Source of the DNA: Nyssa sinensis
Taxonomy: Eukaryota; Streptophyta; Magnoliopsida; Cornales; Nyssaceae
Assembly (NCBI GenBank): GCA_008638375.1
Contig: CM018031.1
Coordinates: forward strand, 15,058,062 to 15,122,061
Direction of reading: 5' to 3'
Length of the DNA stretch: 64,000 nt
Positions within the stretch are counted from its first letter, which is position 1. Every line of letters starts with the position of its first letter. A program made the position numbers and the translations under genes. The notes below the pieces were generated by a model, which saw nothing but the letters and a program-made list of their open reading frames with translations, did no database searches and was not told the DNA's origin. Shown here in pieces: positions 53,915-64,000 of the stretch.

Positions 53915-54060
53915 CTTCCTACACATTGAAGAACCATACAAAGTTCTTATTCTATTCATTATTTACCCAAAAAAAGTATCAAAAAAGGCTTATGCCGACT
54001 CCAATTCTTAATCTTGATGGGTCCTATAGAAACAAGGACCCCAAGATATCCCTTTCTCCG

Positions 54061-55019
54061 TAAATCAAGTGTAATCTAATATAAGAGCACCACAATCAAC
54101 TATAATATATAGAAGAGCTCAAGAAATGTGACTTTAAGAGGTGCATCCCATGGAATAAAATATCAGTCGTTACGAATAATATTGGCCATTAAATAATGGT
54201 TTTTGGAGGTGACAATAAGAATACGCATCAATTTATCGGTTGAAAAAAAATCACGGGGTAATGGCCGGTACTATCCATTGCGGATAGTTACAGGACCGTT
54301 ACAGAATACTATAACCTTGTTTGGTAGCTTAGGTATTAAAACAAAATTTTCAGCTCATTTTTAAGCTCTTCCCCAACTTAGTCTCATTTTCAAGCCACCC
54401 AAAATGATTTTGAAGTCCAAATATGTTTATTTTAAGCTTCAAGGGGTAGATTTTGATTTTTGAAGATTAGGCTTATGGATCATTTACAACTTCAAGTTTG
54501 GGAAACTGAGGTACATATGAAGCTTTTTGGACATTTTGGTGGTGATTTAATGAATCAACAAAGTATAAATTATGGATGATGCAGTAACGAACTAAATATA
54601 TATATATATATATATCTAATAATATTTCTATTTTAATTGTAGTGTTATAGAAATCAGAATTGTTTTTATCAATAATTGTTTTTTTTTATAATTGTGGAAA
54701 GAATTGTCTTACCAATAATTGTTTACTTTGTACGAATTATTTGTTATGGACTAAGAAATTGTATTTCTAGTTATTATGTTTTTACTTAGTAGCTTAGTGC
54801 AATGTTATATATAACATATGATATTTTCTTATTAATTTGACTTAAAAATAATATAAAATCTAATATAATAACTAAAACATATTTCTGGGTTAAAAAATTT
54901 AAAACAAACAACTAAAAATGCTAAAATGTTATAAACTAAAGTCAAACCATGCATATTAGTGATTTTTAAGAGATTTGCTAGTAATTTAAAACACAAAGTG
55001 ATATTTTAACTCACTTCCA
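54061..55019. other. AT-rich block with degenerate repeats, no gene seen
   Basis: Contains GTTAC/CCGTTAC motifs (54160-54310) like those in the element at 52316-53068 and an inverted match to it near 54960. A (TA)n run lies at 54597-54616. Probably one or two decayed elements inside LINE C. Confidence 0.45.
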
Positions 55020-55439
55020 ATACCTGCCCAAAGAAAGTCCCTATACAGTTTCTCAAGCCTTCGTGCCATTGAGATAGGCTAGCTCAAAAGGTGTTTTTGA
55101 TAAGAGTGAGTTCTCACCTTTCAAAAGTTATCTTATCTTCCTCCCTACTAATCTCTTCTTAAATCTTTCAACAAAAGAGTCCCACATTGATGTTGCTTTA
55201 AACCAAGCACCCAGAGGAAGACCCAAATAAGATGGGAGAGAACCACCCTACAACCAAGAGTAGACCTTAAATATCCCCCACCCCCTGACCAAAATAGTTT
55301 CACTCTTTGCAAGGTTGATTCTTAAGCCTAATATAGCCTCAAAACATAGAAGGGTGCAACAAAGGTACCTCAATTGTGATTCAGCTACTCCACAAAATCT
55401 AAAGGTATCATCAACAAACAATAGACAGGATACAAAAAC
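55020..55439 (-). pseudogene. LINE C reverse transcriptase fragment
   Basis: Minus-strand frame gives CLLFVDDTFRFCGVAESQLR (catalytic F-V-D-D), CFEAILGLRINLAKSETILV, SLPSYLGLPLGAWFKATSMW and KRLVGRK, with stops and a frame change. The short piece upstream of the hAT element (56111-56042) reads SIVEEAIIRGFEVGG and belongs to the same domain. Confidence 0.8.
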
Positions 55440-56041
55440 TAAGGGTGCAACTTGGACGGGCTAACCCGAACCCAACCCAAGCCTGGCCCGAATTTTTTAG
55501 GGCTCGGGCTTCATCTTTTATACTTTGGGTTGGGCTTGAGAAAAATAATTGAAACCCGATTTAAATTAAGTTTAGGCTTGGGTTGATACTTTGAAAACCC
55601 GAACGCAAATTTAATATTTTATATATTATATTTTTTATATTTTAGGTATTCACTATTAGATTTATAGGATTTCTTTAAAAGAATTACTATTTACATTTTT
55701 ATAATTTCAAAAACTTGTTGACCTTTAACATTTTTTTCAAAATTAAATTATGTTAAAGGAATTATTTTAATGTTTTTTGGTTTCTTTTAGAATGAGAAAT
55801 TGAGAGAAATTATTAGAGCTTTTAGTGTATAATCAAAATAAGAAAAAAGATAGCAATTTATTAAAGAAATTGTGAATAAAATCTAAAAAATGGAATCAAT
55901 AATCAGGTTTGGGTTGGGCTCGGGTTGAACCTGATACTCATGAATTTTAATTCAGGCCAAGCTCGGGTTGACAATTTTAGAACTTGGGTTGGGCTTGGAC
56001 ATGACTCCACCCGAGCACGGCCCGTCTGAGTTGCACCCCTA
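55440..56041. mobile_element. Non-autonomous hAT-like element, family 1 copy B, in LINE C
   Basis: 602 bp; left end TAAGGGTGCAACTTGGACGG, right end inward TAGGGGTGCAACTCAGACGG. Flanked by ACAAAAAC (55432-55439) and ATAAAAAC (56042-56049), an 8-bp duplication with one change. The inner region is the reverse complement of copy A (8949-9562): both share TGATTATACACTA, TAATATATAAAATATTAAAT and many neighbours in the same order. Subterminal GGGTT(G/C)GG/CCCGAACCC motifs. Confidence 0.85.
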
Positions 56042-56111
56042 ATAAAAACAAACATGCCACCCACCTCAAAACCCCTTATTATAGCTTCCTCCACAATACT
56101 TTTAATAATTC

Positions 56112-57574
56112 GGTTGGCCCTAAAGGTTTTTAACCAACGGCATTCTTATAATTTTGATGATAATAAGGCATTGATGATATGGACTAATAATCTACCTTAA
56201 AGTGCCAACGCAAATAGGTCAATGAACTCAAGAGATGGCTAACCAAAGCTTGACTAAAGATTAAGAGAATCAACATCATGGAATCATGCTCACAATATCG
56301 AAACATCAAGTCAAAGTCAATAGAGCACTCATGCCCAAAGAATCAAGTGAAGACTTTTTTTATGTTGGGTGTCTGAGTGATCTAGGATTGATTGATCAAA
56401 ACGTAATAAGTATTTAAGTGATCAACTAAAATCAATCAACCAAATGATTTTTCAAAAACATAACAATGTTAGAAACTAAAGCTTTGAAAAATCAAAAGAC
56501 TTGAAAAAGAAAACAGTGAACAAAATAGGCATTGAAGCTAAATGGATGAATTCAGTCGACTGAGTTCTCAATTCAGTCGACTAAATCATGTTCACAAAAA
56601 CATGTCCATTATGTTTCTGGAAGATTCAGTCAACTAAACCCAAGGCTCAGTCGACTGAACAGGCATTTTGTTAATAAGACCCCAACACATTGTCAAATCC
56701 AATTGACCAAACTAAACAATCAGTCGACTGAATTATTTAAGCCTTTTTACTCAACAAAATGACTCTAGAAGATTCAGTCTGAATGGCTTTTATGAAAAAA
56801 CAATCTCTACCTTCTAGACAATTTAGTCGAGTCTTTCAATCGACCGAACTATGATTCAATTGACTGAATGGTGTACTCAGTCAACTAAATGTGTCAATCT
56901 GGCATTTTCAAATTCAAATTTTAACAAATCTAAAAGGAGGAAATGGCTATTTTCAAATTCAAACGGCTATATTCTCACAAGACCTATAAATAGAGATTGT
57001 TGGAAGCATTTATTGCTATCCTTAACATTCACAAGCTTGCTTTCACTTTCAAATCTCTCCAATGACTTGAGATCTCATTAATTTTCAGATCTAGATCTCA
57101 AAGTTCTTTCAACTCTCAAATACTCAAACATTTATTGATCAATCTTCAGAGAGTGAACTTATTTGTACCATCCAGCTCTTAAGAGAGCATTCTTTGGTCA
57201 AAAAGTCTTTGTATCATCTCATTGCAATGAGAATTGTGAGTAGGTGCTATCCGGTGAGGCAAAAGGGTATATTTTGCTGTAAAAAAGAGTAAGGAGCTCT
57301 TATTGTAAAGGTTTGACCTCCACCTACAAGGAGATCAAGATAGTAGAAAAACTCAAATAGGAATGCTCCAGTGACTCAAGGACATAGGAAGTTTTCCGAA
57401 CCTCATAAATCGATTTGTTTGCTCTCTCTCTCTCTCCCTCTCTCCCCCTACTCTTTACTTGTGCATATTTAACATTTATATTTAAAAGTTTTTTTTCAAA
57501 TATCCAATATTTGCAAAATATCCTATTCACCCCCCCCCCCCTCTCTCTCTTCTAGGGTAAATATTTGGGTAACA
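56112..57574 (+). mobile_element. Solo or orphan LTR (~1.46 kb), related to 50600-52004
   Basis: Starts GGTTGGCCCTAAAGG (TGTTAGCCTTAAAGG in the other copy) and ends TTGGGTAACA. Same order of segments as the other copy, opposite orientation. It holds at least eight TTCAGTCGACTGAA-like palindromes, a CT run and a C run (57529-57540). Flanks AATTC and CATTG do not match, so no clear target duplication, fitting a deletion at one side. Confidence 0.75.
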
Positions 57575-58160
57575 CATTGTACTCAAAACCTCAAACCAGT
57601 ACTTCAACCACATATTCTCAAACTAGAAAGGTCCATTGCCACCACGAATACCCCTATTATTGAGTAAAATAGGCACATGATTAGAAACTAACCTCAAAAG
57701 AACAAATTGGTGCACATTAGAAAAGCGCTCCTTCCCAATACTCAAAATTTAGAATCTATCATTCACGGCAGCTAAAGAGTATTTCTATTATTCGCCCATG
57801 GGAACCTCACACCTTCCAAAGGAAGATCAACCAAATCAATAGCCAGAATAAACTCATAAAAATTCCTTATGACTGTAGTAATTCCATCACACCTCAACGT
57901 TACCCTAGGGTAAGGTATAATGTTAAAATTACCTCAAATAAACCAAGGACAATTCCACCTATTCCTAGCCTCCAATAAATCCTCCAAAAGCTCTAACCTC
58001 CACAAATCAAGAACCGAACCATACACCCAAGAAAAAACCCAAATAAATCCATCCTTCGTGTTCGAGAATAAGTATGATATTGAGTGAATCCCCAACCTCT
58101 TGTCCACTTTGTCAATAATTATTTTATCCCATGTCAAACACAGCTGCCCCAACTGCACTT
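57575..58160 (-). pseudogene. LINE C endonuclease fragment
   Basis: Minus-strand translation: MQLGQLCLTWDKIIIDKV, SNTKDGFIWVFSWVYGSVLD, RWNCPWFI, then a stop and GNFNIIPYPRVTL, LVDLPLEGVRFPW, and in another frame LVSNHVPILLNNRGIRGGNG and FENMWLK. This is the APE-like endonuclease order (VYGP, GDFN, LPLxGxxFTWxN, SDHxPI). The catalytic Asp of G-D-F-N is Asn here. Confidence 0.78.
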
Positions 58161-58336
58161 TAAAAAAATAATAATGAATAAAAAAACCTTAATGGATAAT
58201 TAGTTTCCTTAATAAAGATGGTTATTATAAATATCATGCAAACTATCAGGTTCAAGTTTTAGGAGCAAGTAAGCAATAACAATGTATAAATAATATCGCA
58301 AATTAACACTTCAGACAAATTAATAAAAATAAACTA

Positions 58337-59451
<1,115 letters not shown>

Positions 59452-60059
59452 CTGAAAATGAAATTTGGGCATGCCAATTGTCAAGAAAGCCAGGTAAAGA
59501 AATGAAGATTATGCAATAAGATAAATATGTCATCCTGTCTTTTTTAAAAACATCAAACCAAGAGTTAGCACTATAGTTGTTACATTATCTTACAATAGTT
59601 GATACAATGTATAGGTTAAAAACATAACACTATCACATATCCCACGTTGACCATAAATTATGTAACATAAAACATGCATAACATACACAATATGGTACAT
59701 ACAATATACACATTTTTTCAATTTTCTTAAAAAATTTAAATCTTATCATACTATAAAATTATCTATAATATTTAAATATTAGCGCAAAGGTACAACAAGA
59801 TTGGGAAAAGGAAAGAAAAGAAAGTGTTGAACTTTTGCTTTCTTTGGCAAAATCTACTGTCCATAGTATTTAGAACATGTTGCCATTTATTTATACCCTT
59901 TACATTAGTGGAAGCCTAGAAATATTGTACCTTTTTCCCCATATTTTTGGCATTCAAGTTGGTTTGTCATCACGCATAACAATAAACATGTTTTATACAT
60001 TTAATAAAGACAATCAAATTGCAAGACTTTTATCATTTTTTTCCATTAAAAGTGGCCTT
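59452..60059. other. Non-coding, possible helicase intron
   Basis: AT-rich, no exon of the helicase recognised and no transposon signature. Lies between the first visible helicase exon and a LINE fragment. Confidence 0.45.
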
Positions 60060-60972
60060 TTGGAAACATTTAAATTTTATGTGTCATAGAGTTCTATTGA
60101 AATTTATATATAATTTGCTGAAACGGAATGGCATGTCATCGAAGCACACCACAACGCATCTCAAGAAACCCAATTGGGTTGGCTCGGCATCACAAAATAC
60201 GATATTGTCATCAGCATATAGCAGATGGGAAACGACTATCTGAGCACCACTACCATCTCAAACAACAACATTTCCCTTTCCACTGCTCTAGCCATCAGCC
60301 TACTAAAAGTATCCATCACCATAATGAAAAGGTAAGGGGATAATGGATCCCCTTGCTTCAACCCCCTAGAGCTGCTGAAGAGACCTCCCGAAGATCCATT
60401 GATTGGAATTGAGAACTTCACTATAGAAATGCAATACTCTATCCAACTCCATCCTCTCCATCATATAAAGCAAGAACTCCCAATTGACATGGTCATACAC
60501 TTTCACAATGCCAAGTTTCAAATCAGTCCCTTTCTTCCACTCCTTAATCTTGAACCAAGGTTCTCATTAGCAATAAGAACCCCATCCAATAATTTATTAC
60601 CTCCCACAAATGCATTTTGATCCTCCGAGATAATTCTTCCCATCATTTTCCGTAGCCTTAAAGCTAATGTCTTGGCTAGAAGTTTATAAAGGCTCCCGAC
60701 CAAGCTAATAGGACGAAAGGCCTTCACATAAATGGATCCACCCTTCTTAGGAATAAGACCAAAAAAGGAGGCATTCATGGCTCTTCTCAAAGACTCTCGA
60801 AGAATAGAGCATCTCCATAACATCAGCCCTTATTATATGCCAACAATGTTGAAAGAATGCTATCCGAACCTGTGGCCTTATCCCCATTGCAGCTATTCAA
60901 TGTTGCCACCACTTCCTCTTCTGAGAAGGGCCTTTCCAATTAAACTCCAAACCATCCATACTTGACCTCCAG
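60060..60972 (-). pseudogene. LINE D reverse transcriptase fragment
   Basis: Minus-strand translation from high to low: [145 protein letters not shown] and SHLLYADDNIVFCD with the Y-A-D-D catalytic core. The stretch 60823-60520 is open, but frames shift near 60510 and 60420. The 5' part is cut by the LTR starting at 60973; the 3' part is lost below 60060. This is the best preserved LINE RT in the window. Confidence 0.88.
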
Positions 60973-62338
60973 CGTAACATCCCGACCCAAATAAATTGGA
61001 CTAATTCCAAAAATGCCCAAAAAGAGTCAAATAATAATACCGAGACAGACCGAACCAAGGAATGTAATACCAAAATAAACCCGAGCCGTTAGGGCTTTAT
61101 GTTATGGTATCGAATGAAATTGACGATTTTGGAATCTCAACAGTTTCGAATGTACGGATGATGCCTGGGCGATGCCCAAGCAAGCCATGAACGAATATCA
61201 GAAAAAATAATAATAAAAATAAAATAAAATAAAAATAAAAATTTATGTTATATATATAGAAGAAATATGGATATATATATAACTATACATATACCATATA
61301 TATATATATATGGTATGATATTTATGACATATATATATAGAGCAGGATATATATATATATAAATATATATATATATACAGCTATACATATGATGATATAT
61401 AAGTTATAACATATATATATATATAGTGTAATATTTATGTAACCTCCACAATTTAAGGCAACATAATTGAGGGGAAGGTTACAAAAGCAGAAAAGTCAGA
61501 AAGAGAGAAAAGGAAAGAAACGGAAAGAGAGAGAGAGAGAGAGAGAGAGAAGGAAAGAAATTAAGGGCGGTGGGCTTGTGATAAAAACAGAAGCATGCTT
61601 TGCATGCGTGAGGAGGAAAAACAAAAGGACAAAGAGGAAAACTAAAGGAGAAAGAAGAGGAAGAAAGGAGGAAGAAGAAGGGAAGCTAGGGCCATTCAGA
61701 AGGGGTTACTGCGAGCAACAGCACGAAATTAGGCAAGTCAAAGGGAAAGGAGAAAACTACGGAATACTAAAGTAGATCACACGGATTTAAGGTAAGTAAA
61801 TCTAGGATCTCTTACATGTGGTTTTCCAAGCCATGCTATTCTTTTATTACCAATATTGTACTCTTATACGTAACCCATGTTATTGATTCCACAAATTGAT
61901 GATTTTCTTATTTTATGGATTTTATTGAGGAGTTAATTGTTGTACCTTGATCATGATTGATTTTAACTTCTATATATCATTGAAACTCGATCTCTTATAC
62001 ATAGTTCTCTCAAGCCATGATTGTTCCATGTTATTGATTCTATGATTAATGATTGTTCCCATCTTAACGAATCTTATTAAGGAGATGATTGTCGTACCTT
62101 GATCATGATTGATCATACCTTCTATATGCCATTGAAACTCGATCTCTTACACGTAGTTCTCTCAGGCCATGATTGCTCCTTTCATTGCCAAGATTGTACT
62201 CCTACACGTATTCGATGTTATTGAGTCCACGAGCATTATGTTTATCCTATCTTACAGAAAATTATTGAGAACTAATTGTTATACCTTGATCGTAGTTGCT
62301 TATACACTTGTACTATTGATTCCTAGCCAAGTCACGAG

Positions 62339-62389
62339 GTTATGATATTTCTTTTTTTTTTTTTTTGATAAGTAGTTATGATATTTCTT
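62339..62389 (-). mobile_element. 21-bp LINE tail insertion with 15-bp target duplication
   Basis: GTTATGATATTTCTT occurs at 62339-62353 and again at 62375-62389. Between them lie 13 T's plus GATAAGTA, which on the minus strand is TACTTATC followed by poly(A). This equals the 3' end of a plant LINE (compare TTACTTATCAATACAAG with tail at 46566-46590). An extremely 5'-truncated LINE insertion into the LTR. Confidence 0.75.
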
Positions 62390-62750
62390 ATTACTGCTAA
62401 ATTGTACTTATATGTGTACCCAACGTTTATTGGCTTCACGATCCGATACATGTTCTATCTTATGAGATATGTGCCTGATGTTTCTTTATGCCACAATGTG
62501 ATATTTGTTCTATCTTGTGGAATTTATTGATGATCAAACTACTATGCTTATCATGAGTATTTGTGCACTTCGTACCACACCTTGAAAGGCTGATTGTTAT
62601 GTTCATGCTATTGATATTCCACTCATATGCTCTCTATAAAGTTATGATGATCATGATGTATTATGAGTACCCGGAGTTGTGCTCAGTCACAACGTCCATC
62701 CGATGCTTTATAAGTTCTACAAGTTACAATCCATGGAAATATCCAATGAT

Positions 62751-62965
62751 TTAGGTGTGAGTGAATCTTGGATATGGTTCAAAGAAAGTGGTTCAGGAAA
62801 TGATTCAGGTGTGGGAGTGAATCAGGGAAGGGATTCAGGTGTAGGAGTGAATCCAGGTAAAGGGTTCGGTGTGGTAGTGAACCAAGGGAAGGAAGGATAC
62901 TAAGGAATGATACTGTTACGGAGTAAGGATACTGTTACGGAGTAAGGATACTGTTACTGAGGAAG
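62751..62965. repeat. Minisatellites in the terminal LTR
   Basis: About four imperfect ~30-bp units of the type GATTCAGGTGTGGGAGTGAA (62751-62890), followed by a 19-bp unit GATACTGTTACGGAGTAAG repeated nearly three times (about 62908-62962). Confidence 0.75.
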
Positions 62966-63294
62966 GTTACTTATCGAGGATATACCATGAATCATGGGCG
63001 TTACTTTTAAGGTCATGTCAGAAAAAGATTATGCATCACAGTGTTTATTGATATCGTATCTTTTATTGACTTATCGAATGATCATATTTTCCTCATGAAT
63101 GATCATATGTTTTGAAAACATATTCGTTGACTTACTATCAGTTGTCCTATGATTATGACAGTATGACTATTGTTGACCAGACCTCTACTGATGACTTCAT
63201 ATACCCTGTATCATTGACATTTACTTATTCTTAAATAATTATTATGACCTTCCATTGTGTCAAGTGACTATTGTGACATTCTCATTTATTGGCT

Positions 63295-63575
63295 ATTCAA
63301 TTGGCTATGGTGACGTACCATTCTATTGACTGTTGAGATGTTCTATCTTATTGACTACGTTGATATTCTATTGACTGTTGAGATGTTTCGTCTTATTGGA
63401 CACATTGATATTCCATTCTATTGGCTGTTGAGATGTTCTGTCTTATTGACTACGTTGATATTCTATTCCATCGATTATTGAGACGTCCTATCCTATTGGC
63501 TATGTTGGCATTCAATTTTATTGGTTATTGAGGTGTTCGCTTTTATTGGCTATCGTAGCATTCTATTGCATGACT
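63295..63575. repeat. Imperfect tandem repeat in the terminal LTR
   Basis: Five or so diverged units built on TTCTATTGACTGTTGAGATG followed by TTCT(A/G)TCTTATTGACTACG, spacing roughly 45-60 bp. Confidence 0.65.
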
Positions 63576-64000
63576 GGCTATCATGTTCTTATCTCAGATT
63601 ATGTTCTTGCTATGTTGACCCTAACCCATGGCAGAGCGATGGGAATTTACTTACTACGCTTCGTTTAGCTCATCCCAACTTACTAAATTTTTAGGTAAGG
63701 ATGTTGCAGGATCACAGTAGGAGTCCAAGAACATAGGGGGACAGTTTGAGGAATATGTTAGAAGTGATGTAGTCTCTCCCATGTACTCACCACCTAAGAG
63801 TGGCACTATGTTTAAGTTTTATGTCGGTTTACAGTTTTAGTTGTTAAACAATATTTTGTATTAAGACTTCCGCTAATTTAATGATGAGTTTACATTTTCT
63901 ATTGTTGTCATGGATACAAAGAATGAAAAAAGTAGGGACAGCCATTGGGTCAGCCAAGCGACACGAGATCCGCATAGGATGGGTTTCGGCTCGTGACATC

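Larger units (their letters stand above)
53069..58162 (-). mobile_element. Second LINE (C), fragmented by at least three insertions
   Basis: Minus-strand ORF2 pieces in order from high to low: endonuclease (58160-57575), RT (56111-56042 and 55439-55020), then zinc-finger connection (about 54060-53915 and 53365-53069, e.g. ITDNLRTHGLFNWYCMCK). Intervening blocks are an LTR (56112-57574), a hAT element (55440-56041), a Mutator-like MITE (53366-53914) and an unresolved AT-rich block (54061-55019). About 300 residues between the endonuclease and RT pieces are missing, so a deletion or two separate copies is possible. Confidence 0.68.
60973..63998 (+). repeat. ~3-kb Gypsy-type LTR at the window end
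   Basis: Starts CGTAACATCCCGACCC (TGTAACATCCCGAC is the usual form) and ends GGTTTCGGCTCGTGACA, matching in style the termini of the nested element at 15161-18586. 3026 bp. The first part is TA-rich (61240-61440) with a GA run (61528-61550); the second half is built of minisatellites. It interrupts LINE D. The preceding five bases are TCCAG and the two visible bases after the LTR are TC, which would suit a solo LTR with that duplication, but the window stops too early to tell. Open frames inside are not gene-like. Confidence 0.68.

Noticed and set aside
56107..57579. Target duplication around the second LTR copy
   Set aside because: AATTC and CATTG share only the central three bases, so I do not claim a duplication.
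61467..61775. 102-codon Lys/Arg/Glu-rich frame
   Set aside because: Purine-rich low-complexity DNA inside a Gypsy LTR.

Overview
This is nuclear DNA of a flowering plant, almost certainly a dicot. It is AT-rich, has intron-containing genes with GT/AG splice sites, and is dominated by plant-type transposable elements (Copia and Gypsy LTR retrotransposons, LINEs, a TRIM, and hAT-, Mutator- and Stowaway-like miniature elements). The species cannot be fixed from the sequence alone. A run of 100 Ns (44754-44853) marks an assembly gap. I see no bacterial, organellar or viral genes and no CRISPR array.

Layout. 1-1581: the 3' end of a Gypsy element (antisense extra ORF, then the 3' LTR). 2919-3169: Stowaway-like MITE. 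4145-6390 (-): decayed MYB/SANT-like gene whose first intron is filled by six copies of a ~164-bp tandem repeat. 7483-7722 (+): small basic plant protein gene. 8949-9562: hAT-like element with a perfect 8-bp target duplication. 10365-24575 (+): a complete but dead Copia element with matching 5-bp target duplications; its pol is split by a nested gag-only Gypsy derivative (15161-21548) with 3.4-kb LTRs. 29130-34495 (+): an intact six-exon group-B MAP kinase gene, MPK13-like. 36289-42036 (-): a ten-exon mitochondrial enoyl-ACP/enoyl-CoA reductase gene with one extra base in exon 3. 42037-46558: no gene recognised.

46559-60972 is a graveyard of minus-strand LINE copies. They have been hit repeatedly by younger elements: a hAT MITE, a TRIM, two related ~1.4-kb LTRs, and two Mutator-like elements. 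Several insertions carry target duplications, and removing them rejoins the LINE reading frame. Between the LINEs, four exons of a DEAH-box helicase (DHX35-like, -) survive at 58422-59451. The window ends in a ~3-kb Gypsy-type LTR (60973-63998) containing minisatellites and a 21-bp LINE tail insertion.

The cellular genes do not form a pathway. They are a signalling kinase, a mitochondrial fatty-acid synthesis enzyme, an RNA helicase fragment and a small unknown protein. The main interest is the well-resolved order of nested insertions and the decay pattern: most stop codons in the Copia and Gypsy copies look like C-to-T or G-to-A changes, as expected from deamination of methylated cytosine. 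I did not find a convincing new biological system.
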